Shown here: positions 1-11,700 of the stretch, one piece after another | Numbering within the stretch: position 1 is the first letter of the stretch | How the letters are laid out: each line of letters begins with the position of its first letter | Assembly: GCF_003144115.1 (NCBI RefSeq) | Contig: NW_020311999.1 | Span: 452,239 to 516,238 of the forward strand | Direction of reading: 5' to 3' | DNA from: Tilletiopsis washingtonensis | Taxonomy: Eukaryota > Basidiomycota > Exobasidiomycetes > Entylomatales | DNA: 64,000 nucleotides | Program-made: the position numbers and the translations under genes | Notes under the pieces: generated by a model | The model's database searches: none | What the model saw: the letters and a program-made list of their open reading frames with translations, nothing else | What the model was told of the DNA's origin: nothing

Positions 1-1177
1 TGCCCGCACGCTGCAGCGCAGCACGGCGGCTGCGGCTCCGATCAGAAGAAGCGCGCGAGTGTGGGGGCGGCAGCGGCCGTGCAGCTGCACGCCAGCCGCA
101 GCGCGTCTCGGCGGCCATCGGCGGTCGCGGTGCGGCTGGCCGGACGCCGCACGCCCGCATGCCGCAGCTCCGCCTGCCGTAGCCACGGCTTCTGCGCCCT
201 TGAGCAGCAGCAGAGCAGGCAGGCCTTCCGCCGCGCCGAGCGCTGCAGCTGCCTCTCCGCCATCGCAGAGACATCAGAGAGCGCGGCGCTCCGGCGGCCG
301 ATGCTGGCACGACAGACGCAGCGACGGCAGCAGCGCCGCCTCCGCGCCCTGCTGCGACCACGGCTGGCCGCTGTCTCGCTGCACCTTTGGCGCTGTGCGT
401 TGGCGTTGGCGCATGAGCATGGAGCTCGTCTTCGCTCCTGCAGGCTGCGTCCCCACACAGTGCAGACGGCAGCGAGTCAGAGTGACGAAAGCCAAGGCGG
501 CCAGCGCCTGCACCATGGCGCCAGACGTTGACCCGGGGGAAAGGCACGGGAGCAGTGTGCGGCGCCATGTGGAGGGCGGCCATGCCCCGCGCGGCGACCT
601 CTGCAGCTGCCTCTTCCTCGTCTTCCCGCAGCACCGCGCACGGCATGCAGCGTCTCAGCCTCGTTTGCTGCGCTGGCGGTGCAACGGCTCGATGTGAGCT
701 CGCTCACCGATGCGAAGGCGCGACGAGGTCGCAGCAGCGCAGATGGAAGCCTGGCCAGACGAGCTCGCGCTGGGTCGCCGGCCGTGCGCCGCGCGCGCGG
801 CACGGCGGCCGGCGGTGGCTTGCGATGCGCGCAGGCTCCGCTCCGCCCGCCATAGCCGGCGCTGGCTGCCCCGCAGAGCAGCACGAGCGTGCGCAGGCAG
901 CGCAACGCCCAGCAGCGCCGCCGCGGGAGACAGCACACGCCGGCTGCCGTCTGGAGCACCGCGCTCGCTCGACCCCAAGCTTCGGCGCAAGCGGCGGGCG
1001 AGACGGGCAAGCATGCCGTCCTCACGAGCACACGCGCAGCTGGGCACAGAGATGGAGCAGCCCTGTATTGTCCGCGAGGGGGCAGGTCGGCGAGGCAGCA
1101 GATGCAGGGCAGGATGCGGAAAGGGGGTATGGTCATACATGATGGTCGTTAGGAGGGGAAGGTCGTGGTAGAGCAGG
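1..1177. other. No gene recognised at the left edge
   Basis: This stretch is very GC-rich and open in several frames on both strands at once. That is expected of base composition and does not show coding. None of the frames has a recognisable motif or a convincing spliced continuation. The right part is the 3' flank of the minus-strand gene that ends at 1178. A gene entering from outside the window cannot be excluded. Confidence 0.5.
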
Positions 1178-4100
1178 TCAGACGTACGCATACGAGCGGC
1201 GGTCGCAGCGTCCGGCGCCGAGCATGCCAGAGTCCTGGCCCGCCGCACGCGAGACGGCATCGGCGACGCCACGCAGCGCCTCGTTGCTGCGGCTGCGCAC
1301 CAGCACGCTCGAGCGGCCAAGCGGCATGGTCGTCAGGCCGATGCGCGCGCCGTCCAGGTCGTCGCTGCCATCGGCCGGCGGCGCGGCTGCGTCGCAGTCG
1401 TCTTCGAGCAGCTCGACCTCCGGGTCGTCGAAGCCGGCGCCGGGCGAGCGTGGCGCATCCGTGGGCAGCGGGCGGCCGCCTTGGAAGGGCGTGAGCGAGC
1501 TGCGGGAGCGCATGATCTGCTGCGGCGGCGTGTGCGGGCGCTCATCGCGGAGGCTGCGCGCGGGCGAGGAGCCGGTGCCCGCGTCCTCGTCGAGCACACT
1601 GTCCTCGTCGTCGTCGACGTCCTGCGGCGCAGCATCGTCCTCGCCCCGTACGGGATGCGGCGACGGGATGCTCTCAAACGCAGCGGTGGCGTCGAAGGCT
1701 GCGGCGTCGAAGCCGGACGGCCGACGGCCCAAACTGCTCGCGTTCGGCGCCTCGTTGGCGCTGGCTGGCCGTGCCGCCCACGAGCGGTCGGCGCTGACGC
1801 TGCTCAGGCTGCTGTGGATCGGCGGCGTGTAGGTGGGCGCGTAGTACGCATTGGCCATGGGGTACGCAGAGCCGATGGCGTCGCTGGTCGATGGCCGGCG
1901 GGACGCCACCGAGTGGCGTGCAGCGACACCGGGCGAGATCGGCATCGCCCACGGCGGCGGCGACATGGCACTCGAGTGCGTCGAGGCGCTGGAGCCGGAG
2001 CGGTTGCGGTTCACGATGGCGCGCAGCTCGTCGCTTGGCATCATCTCGCGCGACTCGTCTTCGGTGTTGTCCGTGCCGCGTGTGCTCGAGGCGCGCGAAG
2101 TGGCAGTGCTCGAGCGGTTCGCAACGCGCGCAGGGTACTGCTGCGCCGGCGTGACGCCGAAGTTGGCGGAGCGTGGCGAAGAGTCCTCGAACGGGCGGGC
2201 GAGCATGTCTGCTGCTGCATCGGAGAGCGCAGACGAAGACACCGACGTCGGGCGAGAGATGTTAGAGGCGGTGATCTTGCGCTGGCTGCCGTTGCCACCG
2301 AACAGGCCAGACCAGCGCTTTGAGCCCGTATTGACAAATGAGCGACGCTCAGGCCGATTCGCCAGTCCATCTGCAGACGAGAGGCGGCTGCGCCGGGCGC
2401 TACCGGAGCGCACCAGCGATTCGGCCCCGTGCGGTGCAAGCGGCGACGGAGACAGCACGCCAGAGCGCAGATCGTCGACCGAGGCCGTCACGAGCGCCGG
2501 CCCGCGCAGCTCCTCGATGTGCCCGATGGGGCTGTGCGCGTGCAGGCCGCGCGCACCCGAGGCGTAGCGCGGCGACGGCTCTGGCGTGGCCACAGAAGAG
2601 GCATCGCTGCCGCGCCGCGAGAATCTGGCCGACGTCTCGCTGCCGCGCCGTGCGAACATGCCAGACGACGGCCCGCCAGGACTGCCCAGCGTCGACCACC
2701 GCTGTGTGTGGGCGTGATTGAAGTTCGAGGCGACGTTCGGGCTGTCCAGGAAGGCCATGGCGGACTGCGAGCTGCCCGGGCGCACATCGCCGGCACGCGG
2801 CGGGCGCAGCGGCGCCTGCTCGACGAAGCGCGGCTCGCCGGACGCGGCATCGAGCAGTTCGACAAGGTCAGACGAGGCGCCTCCTGCGCGCGTATGCGGC
2901 CGCGTGATCTTGTTGGCTGAGCCGAGCAACACTGGCCCTTGCAGGCCGCTGCGTCGGCGTGCCTCCTCGTGTCCGACGTGCTCGATCACACTGCTGCGGC
3001 TGGACGTACGGCTGCGCCTGCCCATGCCATCCGGCCCGACCGAGCCTGCGCCACTGAGACGGTCGCCGGCGCGCGAATGCATCAGGACGCGCGCACGCAT
3101 GCTGTCTATGCTCGTTGTGCGCGTGCGTGTGCCTCTGTGCGATTCGTGCGAGGAGGCAGAAGAAGCAAGGTGCTCCGTCTCGCCTGCGCCGCTGCTGAGC
3201 TGCCGCACATGGCGCGGAGCGTCGGGCCGCGGCGGGCGCGGCGGAGCGATGGAGTGGCTCGCAGTCGAAGAGGCGCCGAACGAGCGCAGACTCGCAGAGC
3301 GCGAGACCATGCCTGAGGCAGGGCCACTGCCCGACGCGGTTGCTTGCTGGCCTGCGCCAAAGGCAAAGGCAGGCGACGCAGTCGCAGTGGCCGGTCGCGC
3401 GGGAGACTGCAGCTGATGCACAGGCACCGGCTCGTACATGGCGCGCGCTCCAGGAGGGCCAGAGACGATCTGCACCTCCTCGGCAGCGGGTGTAGCCGTG
3501 ATGCTTGCGACAGACGATTCGCGCTGGCGCGGCGTGTTCCGCTTGCCTGGACTGCCGGCGCTAGCGCCACCGCCAGACATGAGCTTGCGCAGTCCAGAGA
3601 CGAAGCCGCTCTTGATCGCGGGACTCTTGCGTGGCGTCGTGTCGCTGCTCTTGCTGCCGCGGCGCGTCGCCGTCTCGGGCGTGCGCGGGCTCTGCGCGTG
3701 AGGCTCGACAGTCCAGCCAGCAGAATGCGCAGCCCAATGCTGCAGCGACTGCTCGCGCGAGCGTGGCGGACGCGGCGGCGCAGGCTCGAAGGCGCTGCCT
3801 AGCGTCGCCTCGCTCTCTGGCGAGCGCGGGCTCATGGCAGGCGTGCGCTTGCTGAGCAGCCCGCGCTTCGAGTGAGAGCGGGCAAGGCCCTGCTCTGCCG
3901 GCTCCTGAGCAGGAGCGGGGACAGGTGCAGCCGTGTTCGGCTGATACGCCCGCAGCGTGTCGATGCCGAGGCCCTGCCGCGTGTCGTCTCTGCTCATGTC
4001 GGTGCTCTGCAGCACTTCCTGCGAGCCGCGGTCGTCGAGCTCCGGCGCCAGGCCGCTGCTGCGCCGCGACTGGTACACCTCGTCGCTGGGGCCCACGTCC

Positions 4101-4840
4101 TCCATCACGCCGACGGGCGAGAGCATGTCGCCGCGGAGCTCTGTCGCGCTGCGCGGGTCGACGCCATAATCGCCACGCGCCCTGGCCTCGGCGGCGTCGA
4201 GGGTCAGGAGTGACTCGTCCAGCGCTCTGAAGCTAAATGCCGCGGCAGTAGGCGAGCTCTTCGGCGACGAACGCGTGTCCCTCCCGTGCTGCGCGACGCG
4301 CATGCTGCTCGACTGGCTCTCATCGCGGCTCGAGCTGGGCGACGAGAAGGTGAAGCGGCCGCTGCTGCCGTCACTGGGCGTGCTGAGGCCCGCCGCATCG
4401 CAGTCGATCTGCAGCTGCGGCGCCAGCAGCTGACGCGACGAGCGCGCGAAGGGGTCCCTGAAGGTGTCGACAGAGCCGGAGAGGGAGCCCATGCGCACCG
4501 CCTTTGGGAACTGCGGCTCCTCGTAGAGCGTGTCGGAGTGCGAGAATGAGTCGCGCCCGACAGACGAGGGAAAGGCGCCGAGGCGCTGCAGCGACGACGC
4601 CGACGGGCTGGCAGCCAAGATCGCCACCTCTTCGAGGAAGGCGTCGTCGTTCTTCGCACGAGGCCATGTCAGCGTCACAGTCCCACGCCTGCGGCGGCCA
4701 CTGCGGCGGCTCACCTTGTCCCACATGCCCTCGTCGACCTGCGACGGGCTCGAGGGCCCGGCGATGGAGCGGCGGCTCTTCCAGTTGGACCAGCGCGTCC
4801 GCACGGCCTCGACGGGCCGCTCGGACGCGGTGGCAGCCAT
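1178..4840 (-). CDS. Large Ser/Pro/Arg-rich disordered protein, unknown function
   Basis: A single open frame of 1220 residues on the minus strand. The ATG at 4840 is the first of the frame and is followed by an Arg/Trp-rich start (RTRWSNWKSRR). Nearly all the rest is low complexity: Ser, Pro, Ala and Arg runs, many RxxS and SP sites typical of kinase targets, and acidic patches near the C-terminus (DDDEDSVLDEDAG). No catalytic domain, membrane segment or signal peptide is visible. A likely in-frame intron of 63 nt lies at 4652-4714: donor GTGAGC, branch-like CTGAC, acceptor AAG. Splicing it would remove 21 basic residues and join MWDK to NDDAFLEE. The length of the frame and the codon-level order argue that it is real. 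It could be a cortical or signalling scaffold, but that is a guess from composition only. Confidence 0.75.
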   Translation of the reverse strand: MAATASERPVEAVRTRWSNWKSRRSIAGPSSPSQVDEGMWDKVSRRSGRRRRGTVTLTWPRAKNDDAFLEEVAILAASPSASSLQRLGAFPSSVGRDSFSHSDTLYEEPQFPKAVRMGSLSGSVDTFRDPFARSSRQLLAPQLQIDCDAAGLSTPSDGSSGRFTFSSPSSSRDESQSSSMRVAQHGRDTRSSPKSSPTAAAFSFRALDESLLTLDAAEARARGDYGVDPRSATELRGDMLSPVGVMEDVGPSDEVYQSRRSSGLAPELDDRGSQEVLQSTDMSRDDTRQGLGIDTLRAYQPNTAAPVPAPAQEPAEQGLARSHSKRGLLSKRTPAMSPRSPESEATLGSAFEPAPPRPPRSREQSLQHWAAHSAGWTVEPHAQSPRTPETATRRGSKSSDTTPRKSPAIKSGFVSGLRKLMSGGGASAGSPGKRNTPRQRESSVASITATPAAEEVQIVSGPPGARAMYEPVPVHQLQSPARPATATASPAFAFGAGQQATASGSGPASGMVSRSASLRSFGASSTASHSIAPPRPPRPDAPRHVRQLSSGAGETEHLASSASSHESHRGTRTRTTSIDSMRARVLMHSRAGDRLSGAGSVGPDGMGRRSRTSSRSSVIEHVGHEEARRRSGLQGPVLLGSANKITRPHTRAGGASSDLVELLDAASGEPRFVEQAPLRPPRAGDVRPGSSQSAMAFLDSPNVASNFNHAHTQRWSTLGSPGGPSSGMFARRGSETSARFSRRGSDASSVATPEPSPRYASGARGLHAHSPIGHIEELRGPALVTASVDDLRSGVLSPSPLAPHGAESLVRSGSARRSRLSSADGLANRPERRSFVNTGSKRWSGLFGGNGSQRKITASNISRPTSVSSSALSDAAADMLARPFEDSSPRSANFGVTPAQQYPARVANRSSTATSRASSTRGTDNTEDESREMMPSDELRAIVNRNRSGSSASTHSSAMSPPPWAMPISPGVAARHSVASRRPSTSDAIGSAYPMANAYYAPTYTPPIHSSLSSVSADRSWAARPASANEAPNASSLGRRPSGFDAAAFDATAAFESIPSPHPVRGEDDAAPQDVDDDEDSVLDEDAGTGSSPARSLRDERPHTPPQQIMRSRSSLTPFQGGRPLPTDAPRSPGAGFDDPEVELLEDDCDAAAPPADGSDDLDGARIGLTTMPLGRSSVLVRSRSNEALRGVADAVSRAAGQDSGMLGAGRCDRRSYAYV

Positions 4841-6809
4841 GGCCGGCGCGGGGCGCGCCAGGCGCGGGCGCAGTGGGAGTGCTGCCCGAAGCCGGGGCGC
4901 ACGCGCAGCTGGGGCGTGGCGGCGAGACGCGGACGCGCCCTCGGCAGTGGTGGTGACAGACGGGCGAGGCGGTGGGAGCAGCGGCCGTGTCGCGCCAGGG
5001 GCGGTGCTGCGGTGCCTGTGGTGATGTGGTGGGAGTGATAGGGCCGAGTGAGTGAGGAGGAGCGAGGCGGCCGGTGTGGAAGGCCATTAAGCGGGTGCAG
5101 CTGCATCCTGCAGAGGCGGGGCACACAGGCGGCCGGCCGCGCAGAAGACGCGCGCCGCGCCGCCCGGCGTCTCCTTGCAGCTCGAGGAGCAAGCCGCGCC
5201 GCCGCGACGCAGACGTGCCGCCGCCGCACCGCCGCCGCGGTACCATCCCGCCGTCGGAGTTGCGCTCTGCTCAGCAAGGACAGATGGCGCCGGCAGGCGG
5301 CGGCGAGAGTGCCCGTGAGGGCCAGCGCTGGACCTGGACGCTGGAGGAGCTGCTGCCCCAGAGCGCGTCAGCGTCCAGAGCGCACGCGCGTCTCATCGCA
5401 GCAGCACCAGCACTTTGCTGCACGCTGCGCAGCAGCATGGAGAGTGCAGCGTCACCGCTCGTCGGATCTCGCATGCGAAGTGCACCTCGAGCCCACGAGG
5501 CGCAGGTGCAGCGCATGCAGCGTGCAGCGAAGCGTGCAAGACAGGCGGATCTGCAGCCGTGCTCATCGCGCAGCTGTTGTTCCCAGCAGCAGACGCAGGC
5601 CAAGCAGCAAAACAGCAGCACAGCTTGCAGGACGCATGCAACCATCATGAGCGCTCCCGACCCGAGCTCCGCAGCAGCGCAGCCAGGTGCAGATCAGGTG
5701 CAGCGCAGGAGAGGAGAGGCACAAGTTTAGTGCGCCATCAGGGCCCCTCGGGCCGCGGCGATGAGAGCAGGGTGGCCATTTCGGGCTCACATCATCGGCC
5801 AGCGCTCAGGGCCCCTGTGCCTGAGAGGCACTTTCGCGCGGTGGCTGCCCGGCAGGGCTCCTGAGAGCTCGAGGCAGCGCCGACGGAGAGGGGAGGGACA
5901 ACACACGGACGCAAGCGGCACGGTGCCGAGCGATGCGAAGCGTTCCTGATTGGCCTGTCTTCGAGTCCGCCGGCGACGTGACGCAGCGTGGAACGTGGAC
6001 GCGGCATCGGCGTCTTGTCCGATATGCCTGCTGCTGCGTTGCTGCACGCCCTGCCTCTGCGTTGCTGCGCGCTGTGGTGCTCCGCCGGGGCCGATGCCGC
6101 AGCGGCTGTTCCACCGCGGCGCGGAGGCAGCTTGGCTGCGACGGCGGAGCTCGTGCCGGGTGCGGTGCCGCAGCCGTGCCAAGGGCGCATCGGCAGCAGC
6201 ATGCAGCCGCCAGCCCATCCAGCGGCCGCGGATCTCGCAGCTGGGTGCAGCATGACGCAAAGCCCTCCCCCTCGCGCGCGCAGAGTGCTCGTCGCTGCGC
6301 TGTGAGCTTCACCTTGGCGCATAGACGCACTCGGCAGCACAGACGAGTGCAGCCACTGGGAGTGCGGCACGGGATGACCTGTCTTCCCGCTAGCTCCAGG
6401 CACCGCTCAGCTCGCAAGCGTGCCTGGGCACGTCAGAGAGAGATGAAGCTACCACTCGCCGGACCGAGCGACGTGCCTGGTGATCCGACGCAGCGCGGGT
6501 CCCGATCTCGCCGCTCCATTCCATCTGCGCTTCATCGAGCAGAGGCGCCTGCAGCTGAGCGCATGCGGAGATCTCTCAGGGACGCGCGTCGGCGGCGCGA
6601 CCCAGCTCACAGCGCGCCACCGTCGCAGACATGAGGGGTCTGGCAGAAGCGCATTTTGGTGGTGAGGAATGTACAGGCCGAGACGGGATGCCATGGAAGC
6701 GCAGAAGGCCGCCGAGAGAGGCGTAGTGACAGGGGAAGAGCGCGGATGCACGTCTGTCGAAGCGCGGCCACACCATCCTGTGGTACAGAGACGAGGCGGA
6801 AGGACGCAT
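4841..6809. other. Gene-free stretch between the disordered-protein gene and eIF1A
   Basis: About 2 kb between the start codon of the gene ending at 1178 and the stop codon of eIF1A. It must contain the promoter and 5' UTR of the former and the 3' UTR of the latter. Several overlapping frames are open, notably three staggered minus-strand frames around 5790-6410. None shows a domain, a splice-linked continuation or plausible composition, and they contradict each other. I call no gene here. Confidence 0.5.
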
Positions 6810-8036
6810 CTAGAGGTCGTCCAGGTCGTCGTCTGGGCGCACGCGAGGTCAGGCAAGGCACAGGGTAGACACTCCCACAGCACAAGCTCACCGTCCGAGT
6901 CGCCGCTGTCCTCCTCGAACTCGACGTCGCCCTCGCCCTCCTCGCCGCCGAACGTGTCGGTCTCGTTGATCTTGGCGTCGGACGGCAGCTCGCCGTACTG
7001 CGGGGCTGCGGCGTCAGCAGATGGCGCGACGCCCCTGCCGCAGCCAGACTCACCTGCTTCAGATTTCTGGCCTCGTCGGCCGTGTACTTCTGGATCACGT
7101 CGGCCTTGTCGTCCTGGAAGTCGCGCAGCGACAGCAGGATGATGTCGCCCTGGTTAATCCAGACCTGATTTATAGACGTGTCAGCAAGTGTTCAGGGCTT
7201 GTAGAGGGCGAGAGAGCACTCTGCAGCCTTCTGACTCAGGTCGGCGACTGGTCCGCTTTCGCCACGGGCACCTGCCTGCCTCCATGCGCAAGCAGAGCGC
7301 CGGCGGCCAGCAACCGCATCCCTCGTGCGCGCAGCAAATGCTCCGACTCTCCGGACTGGCGCCATCGAGGGCCAGCAACCCGTGCGGGCCCGCATGTCCA
7401 GCTCCAGCTCGTCACCGGGTCTTCGCCGACTCATGCATGCGCGGACACCAACACATGAGGCCTAGCTTGGCCTCTGGCGCCACTCTTGCCCGCTGTCGCG
7501 GCCTAGTCGTTGCGAGGCGCGAATGAAGACCTCAGTGGCCCGCATCTCCTCCACCTACCCATGTCTGTCCGCCTCCTACTCCTCTATCCTCGCCAGCCAT
7601 CTCCTCCACCACACTCACCTTCTTGCGCAGCTTGCCGCGGATGTGTGCCAGGCGCTTCTCGCCGTCGAAGCACTGCGCCTCGAGACGGCCGTTGCCCAGC
7701 ATCTTCACGACCTGGGCGTACTCTGCGGGCGTGGCGAGAGCGTTAGCCCGTGCTCCACATCCTCGCCTCGGGCCACAACTCTCGGGCGAGCGCGGCCAGG
7801 TGGCACATCCACTGCTACCGTCGTGCGCCCGCTGCCATGCAAGCTCTGCGTCGTCGCCGCCAGCACTCACCCTGGCCCTCGTCCTTGAAGACGAGCTCGC
7901 GCTTGTCGCCCTCCGTCTCGTTCTTTCCGCGCCGGCGGTTCTTGCCGCCCTTTCCTTTGGCCTGCGCGCAGATCATCCAGCGTCAGCAGCTGCCGCGCGC
8001 GAGACATAGCTGCGCAAGCGCGCGTACCTTGGGCAT
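6810..8036 (-). CDS. TIF11: Translation initiation factor eIF1A
   Basis: Six exons on the minus strand: 8036-8028, 7961-7871, 7722-7619, 7164-7054, 6997-6892 and 6832-6810. Spliced, they give 147 residues, the usual eIF1A length. The product starts [17 protein letters not shown], the basic eIF1A N-terminal tail. An OB-fold follows ([20 protein letters not shown], then [19 protein letters not shown]), then the helical part ending in [17 protein letters not shown], and an acidic tail ending DDDLDDL. eIF1A binds the 40S A site and promotes scanning with eIF1. The first coding exon holds only three codons. Intron 3 (7618-7165, 454 nt) is long for this window. All exon phases agree, so I am confident in the model. 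Confidence 0.96.
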
Positions 8037-8734
8037 GTTGGGCTTGTGTGGTGGTGGTGAGGGGTGTGGTCGAAAGGCAGGCGGGCTCGAGGCGCCGTCG
8101 CGTGGGTGGAGATCGCGGGGCGCAGCGGATATGAAAATCCTCGACTACGGCCGGCATGACTGTTGTAGTGCGCCAGTTGTATTCGCACGCCGCGCCTTGT
8201 TGAAGGCTCTCGATCTGCGTCATTCGCGGCGCGCCGCTGCTCACCCGTCAGCGCGCGCCGTCCGCCCTCGCACACCGCTGAGCAGGCATACGGGAGCAGT
8301 CGGCGATGCTGAGAAGCAAGCGAGCATATCGCAGCATTGTGCATTGCACTTCGAGCTGAGCTGTGGCAAGCGCGGCCACGGCGTGGGCTTGGTGCGGGTA
8401 GAATCGACGGCGGCGGCGGCGGCACCGCCTCACCGGGCGTGCGCCAGGGTGCAGGCGCGCGGTGCGCACACTCGCCGCGTGCCCGCATGCAGCGCTGGCG
8501 CGGGGAGAGCGCGCTGTCGATGTCGAGCACGGCCCAGCGCGCGCGCAGCACAGACGCTCGAGCTCCTTCTCACTCCACGTCCATCCACATCCATCCACAC
8601 ATCCACCCCGCCAGCGCAGCGTGCTCCTCACCCACGCGGCTGCTCGCGTCCCGGGCCCACCTCGCATCTCCTTGCGCCGCTAGCGCACCACCCTCTCAGC
8701 CGCGCGCTCCTCCCACCCCGCGCGTCCGTGCGCC
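8037..8734. promoter_or_regulatory. Shared upstream region of eIF1A (-) and myosin I (+)
   Basis: A 698-bp divergent intergenic region. The last 170 bases before the myosin start are cytosine/pyrimidine-rich with repeated CATCCACAC-like words, as in leaders of other genes in the window. I see no clear TATA box and no open frame worth calling. Confidence 0.55.
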
Positions 8735-11700
8735 ATGGCCATCTCCAAGAAGGCAGGCGGCAAGAAGGGCGGCGCGGCCTCGAAGCCGCCGCCGGCCAAG
8801 GGCGGCGCGCTCAAGAAGGGCGGCATTGCCAAGGCCGACTGGCGCGAGGGCTTCAAGAAGCCGCAGGTCGGCGTGTCGGACATGACACTGCTCTCCAAGG
8901 TCTCCAACGAGGCCGTCAACGAGAACCTGCAGAAGCGCTTCCAGAATGCCGAGATCTACGTGCGTCGCGCTGGAAGGATGCGCGCAGCGCTGAGGCTGAC
9001 TCGTCCTGCAGACGTACATCGGCAACGTTCTCATCTCGGTGAACCCGTTCCGGGATCTGGGCATCTACACCGAGGAGACGCTGGCGTCGTACCGCGGCAA
9101 GAACCGCCTCGAGATGCCGCCGCACGTGTTCGCCATTGCCGAGTCGGCGTACTACAACATGCAGGCGTACAAGGAGAACCAGTGCGTCATCATCTCGGGC
9201 GAGAGTGGCGCCGGCAAGACCGAGGCCGCCAAGCGCATCATGCAGTACATCGCTGCTGTCTCGACGGGCGATGCCAGCGAGCGCGACATCGGCGACATCA
9301 AGGACATGGTGCTGGCGACGAACCCGCTGCTGGAGAGCTTTGGCTGTGCCAAGACGCTGCGCAACAACAACTCCAGTCGCCACGTGAGTTGCAGCAGGGG
9401 TGTGGCGCCCGGCGCACAGCTCAAGCGCTCTCCACTTCACAGGGCAAGTTCCTCGAGATCATGCACAACGACCAGGGTGCGCCCACCGGCGCCACGATCA
9501 CCAACTTCCTGCTCGAGAAGGTGCGGCGCGCGCTGATTGTGACCCGCGCGCACATGCTCACACGCCGCTGTGCAGTCTCGCGTCGTCGGCCAGATCCGCG
9601 ACGAGCGCTCGTTCCACATCTTCTACCAGCTCACCAAGGCCGCGACGCCCGAGCAGCGCGAGTACTTCGGCCTGCAGGGGCCCGAGGCCTACTCGTACAC
9701 GAGCAAGTCGAAGTGCCTTGATGTGCCGGGCATCGATGATGTCGCGGACTTTGAGCAGACGCTCAACGCCATGAACATCATCGGGCTCACCGGCGACGAG
9801 CAGAACGACATCCTGCGCATGCTTGCTGCCATCCTGTGGCTGGGCAACGCGCACTTTGTGAGTTGCTGCTGGTCTGCTTGCGCCCAGATCTGGGCTAACA
9901 TCTGCATCTGCAGGCCGAGAATGCCCAGGGCAACGCAGAGATCACAGACCCGGGCGTGCCGGACTTTGTCGCCTACCTGCTGGAGGTGGACTCGGCGGCC
10001 GTCACCAAGGCGCTGACGGAGAAGATCGTCGAGACACAGCGCGGCGGCGGGCGGAGAGGCTCGGTGTACGAGTCGCCGCTGAACCCGGCGCAGGCCGGCG
10101 CGGTGCGCGATGCGCTCGCCAAGGGTGAGTGCGAGTCTGCGGCTGTGCGCAGCCTGTGCTGATAGTCCCGCAGCGATCTACAACAACATGTTCGACTGGC
10201 TCGTCGCGCGCATCAACACGTCGATGGCGCCGCGCGGCGCAGTGACGAACATGATCGGCATCCTCGACATGTGAGCTGAGCGCGCTGTTGCGCCAGAGAC
10301 AGCGCTGACCCTGTATCCTACAGCTACGGCTTCGAGATCTTCGAGCAGAACTCGTTTGAGCAGCTCTGCATCAACTTCGTCAACGAGAAGCTGCAGCAGA
10401 TCTTCATCGCGCTTGTGCTGCGCAAGGAGCAGGAGTGAGTGGCCTCTGCGCATTGCCGCGCGCGCAGAGCTAACGATGCCGCGCAGGGAGTACGACAACG
10501 AGCAGATCCAGTGGAAGCCGATCCCGTACTTTGACAATGCCGTCGTGTGCGAGCTGATCGAGGGCATGCGCCCGAAGCCTGGCATCTTTGCCACGCTCAA
10601 CGATGCCGGCGCCACGGCGCACGCCGACCCGGCGGCCGCAGACAACGCCTTCATGCAGCGGGCCAGCGCGCTGACGTCGAACCCGCGCTTCGAGGCACGC
10701 GGCACGCGCTTCACCATCCGCCACTATGCCGGTGATGTGTCCTACCACATCGCCGGCCTGGCAGAGAAGAACCGCGACTCGCTGCAGAAGGATATTCTCG
10801 ACCTCGTCGACACGTCGTCGAACGCGTTCCTGCGCAACCTCTTTTCCGAGCGGCCGGACCCCAACTCGAAGAAGCGGCCGCCGACGGCCGGCGACCGCAT
10901 CAAGGCCAGCGCCACGCAGCTCGTCGACACGCTGATGAAGGCCGAGCCGCACTACATCCGCACGATCAAGCCCAACGAGTCCAAGTCGCCGACGGAGTAC
11001 GACAAGTCGCGCGTGCTCGAGCAGACGGTGTACCTCGCGCTCGCCGAGAACATCCGCGTGCGGCGCGCCGGCTTCGCGTACCGCTCGACGTTTGAGCGCC
11101 TCGTGGAGCGCTTCTACCTGCTCTCGCCCGCGACGTCGTATGCAGGCGAGTACATCTGGCAGGGCGACGCGCGCAGCGGCTGCGAGCGCATCCTCACCGA
11201 CACGGGCATCGCGCGCGAGGAGTGGCAGATGGGCGTCACCAAGGCCTTCATCAAGAGCCCCGAGACGCTCTTTGCGCTTGAGAAGATGCGCACCGAGTAC
11301 TGGAACAACAAGGCGCGCATGATCCAGCGGGCGTTCCGCAACTACATGAGGTACAAGAACGAGTGCGCACGGCGCATCCAGCGCGTGTGGCGCACGCAGG
11401 CGTCGCGCCTGGCGCTCGTGCAGCTGCGCGACTACGGCCATCAGATGCTGGCGGGGCGCAAGGAGCGGCGCCGCTTCAGCCTCATCAGCATGCGCCGCTT
11501 CACCGGCGACTACCTCGACGTCGGCGGCAGCAGCGCTGAGGGCGAGATGCTGCGGCGCGCCTCGGGCATGGCGGCCGGCGAGCAGGTGGCGTTCAGCGCG
11601 CGCGTTCAGATCCTCGTCTCGCGCCTCGGCCGCTCGAGCAAGCCGTCGCCGCGCTTCTTCGTGCTGACGGACAAGGCGGCCTACTTCATCGTCACGCAGC

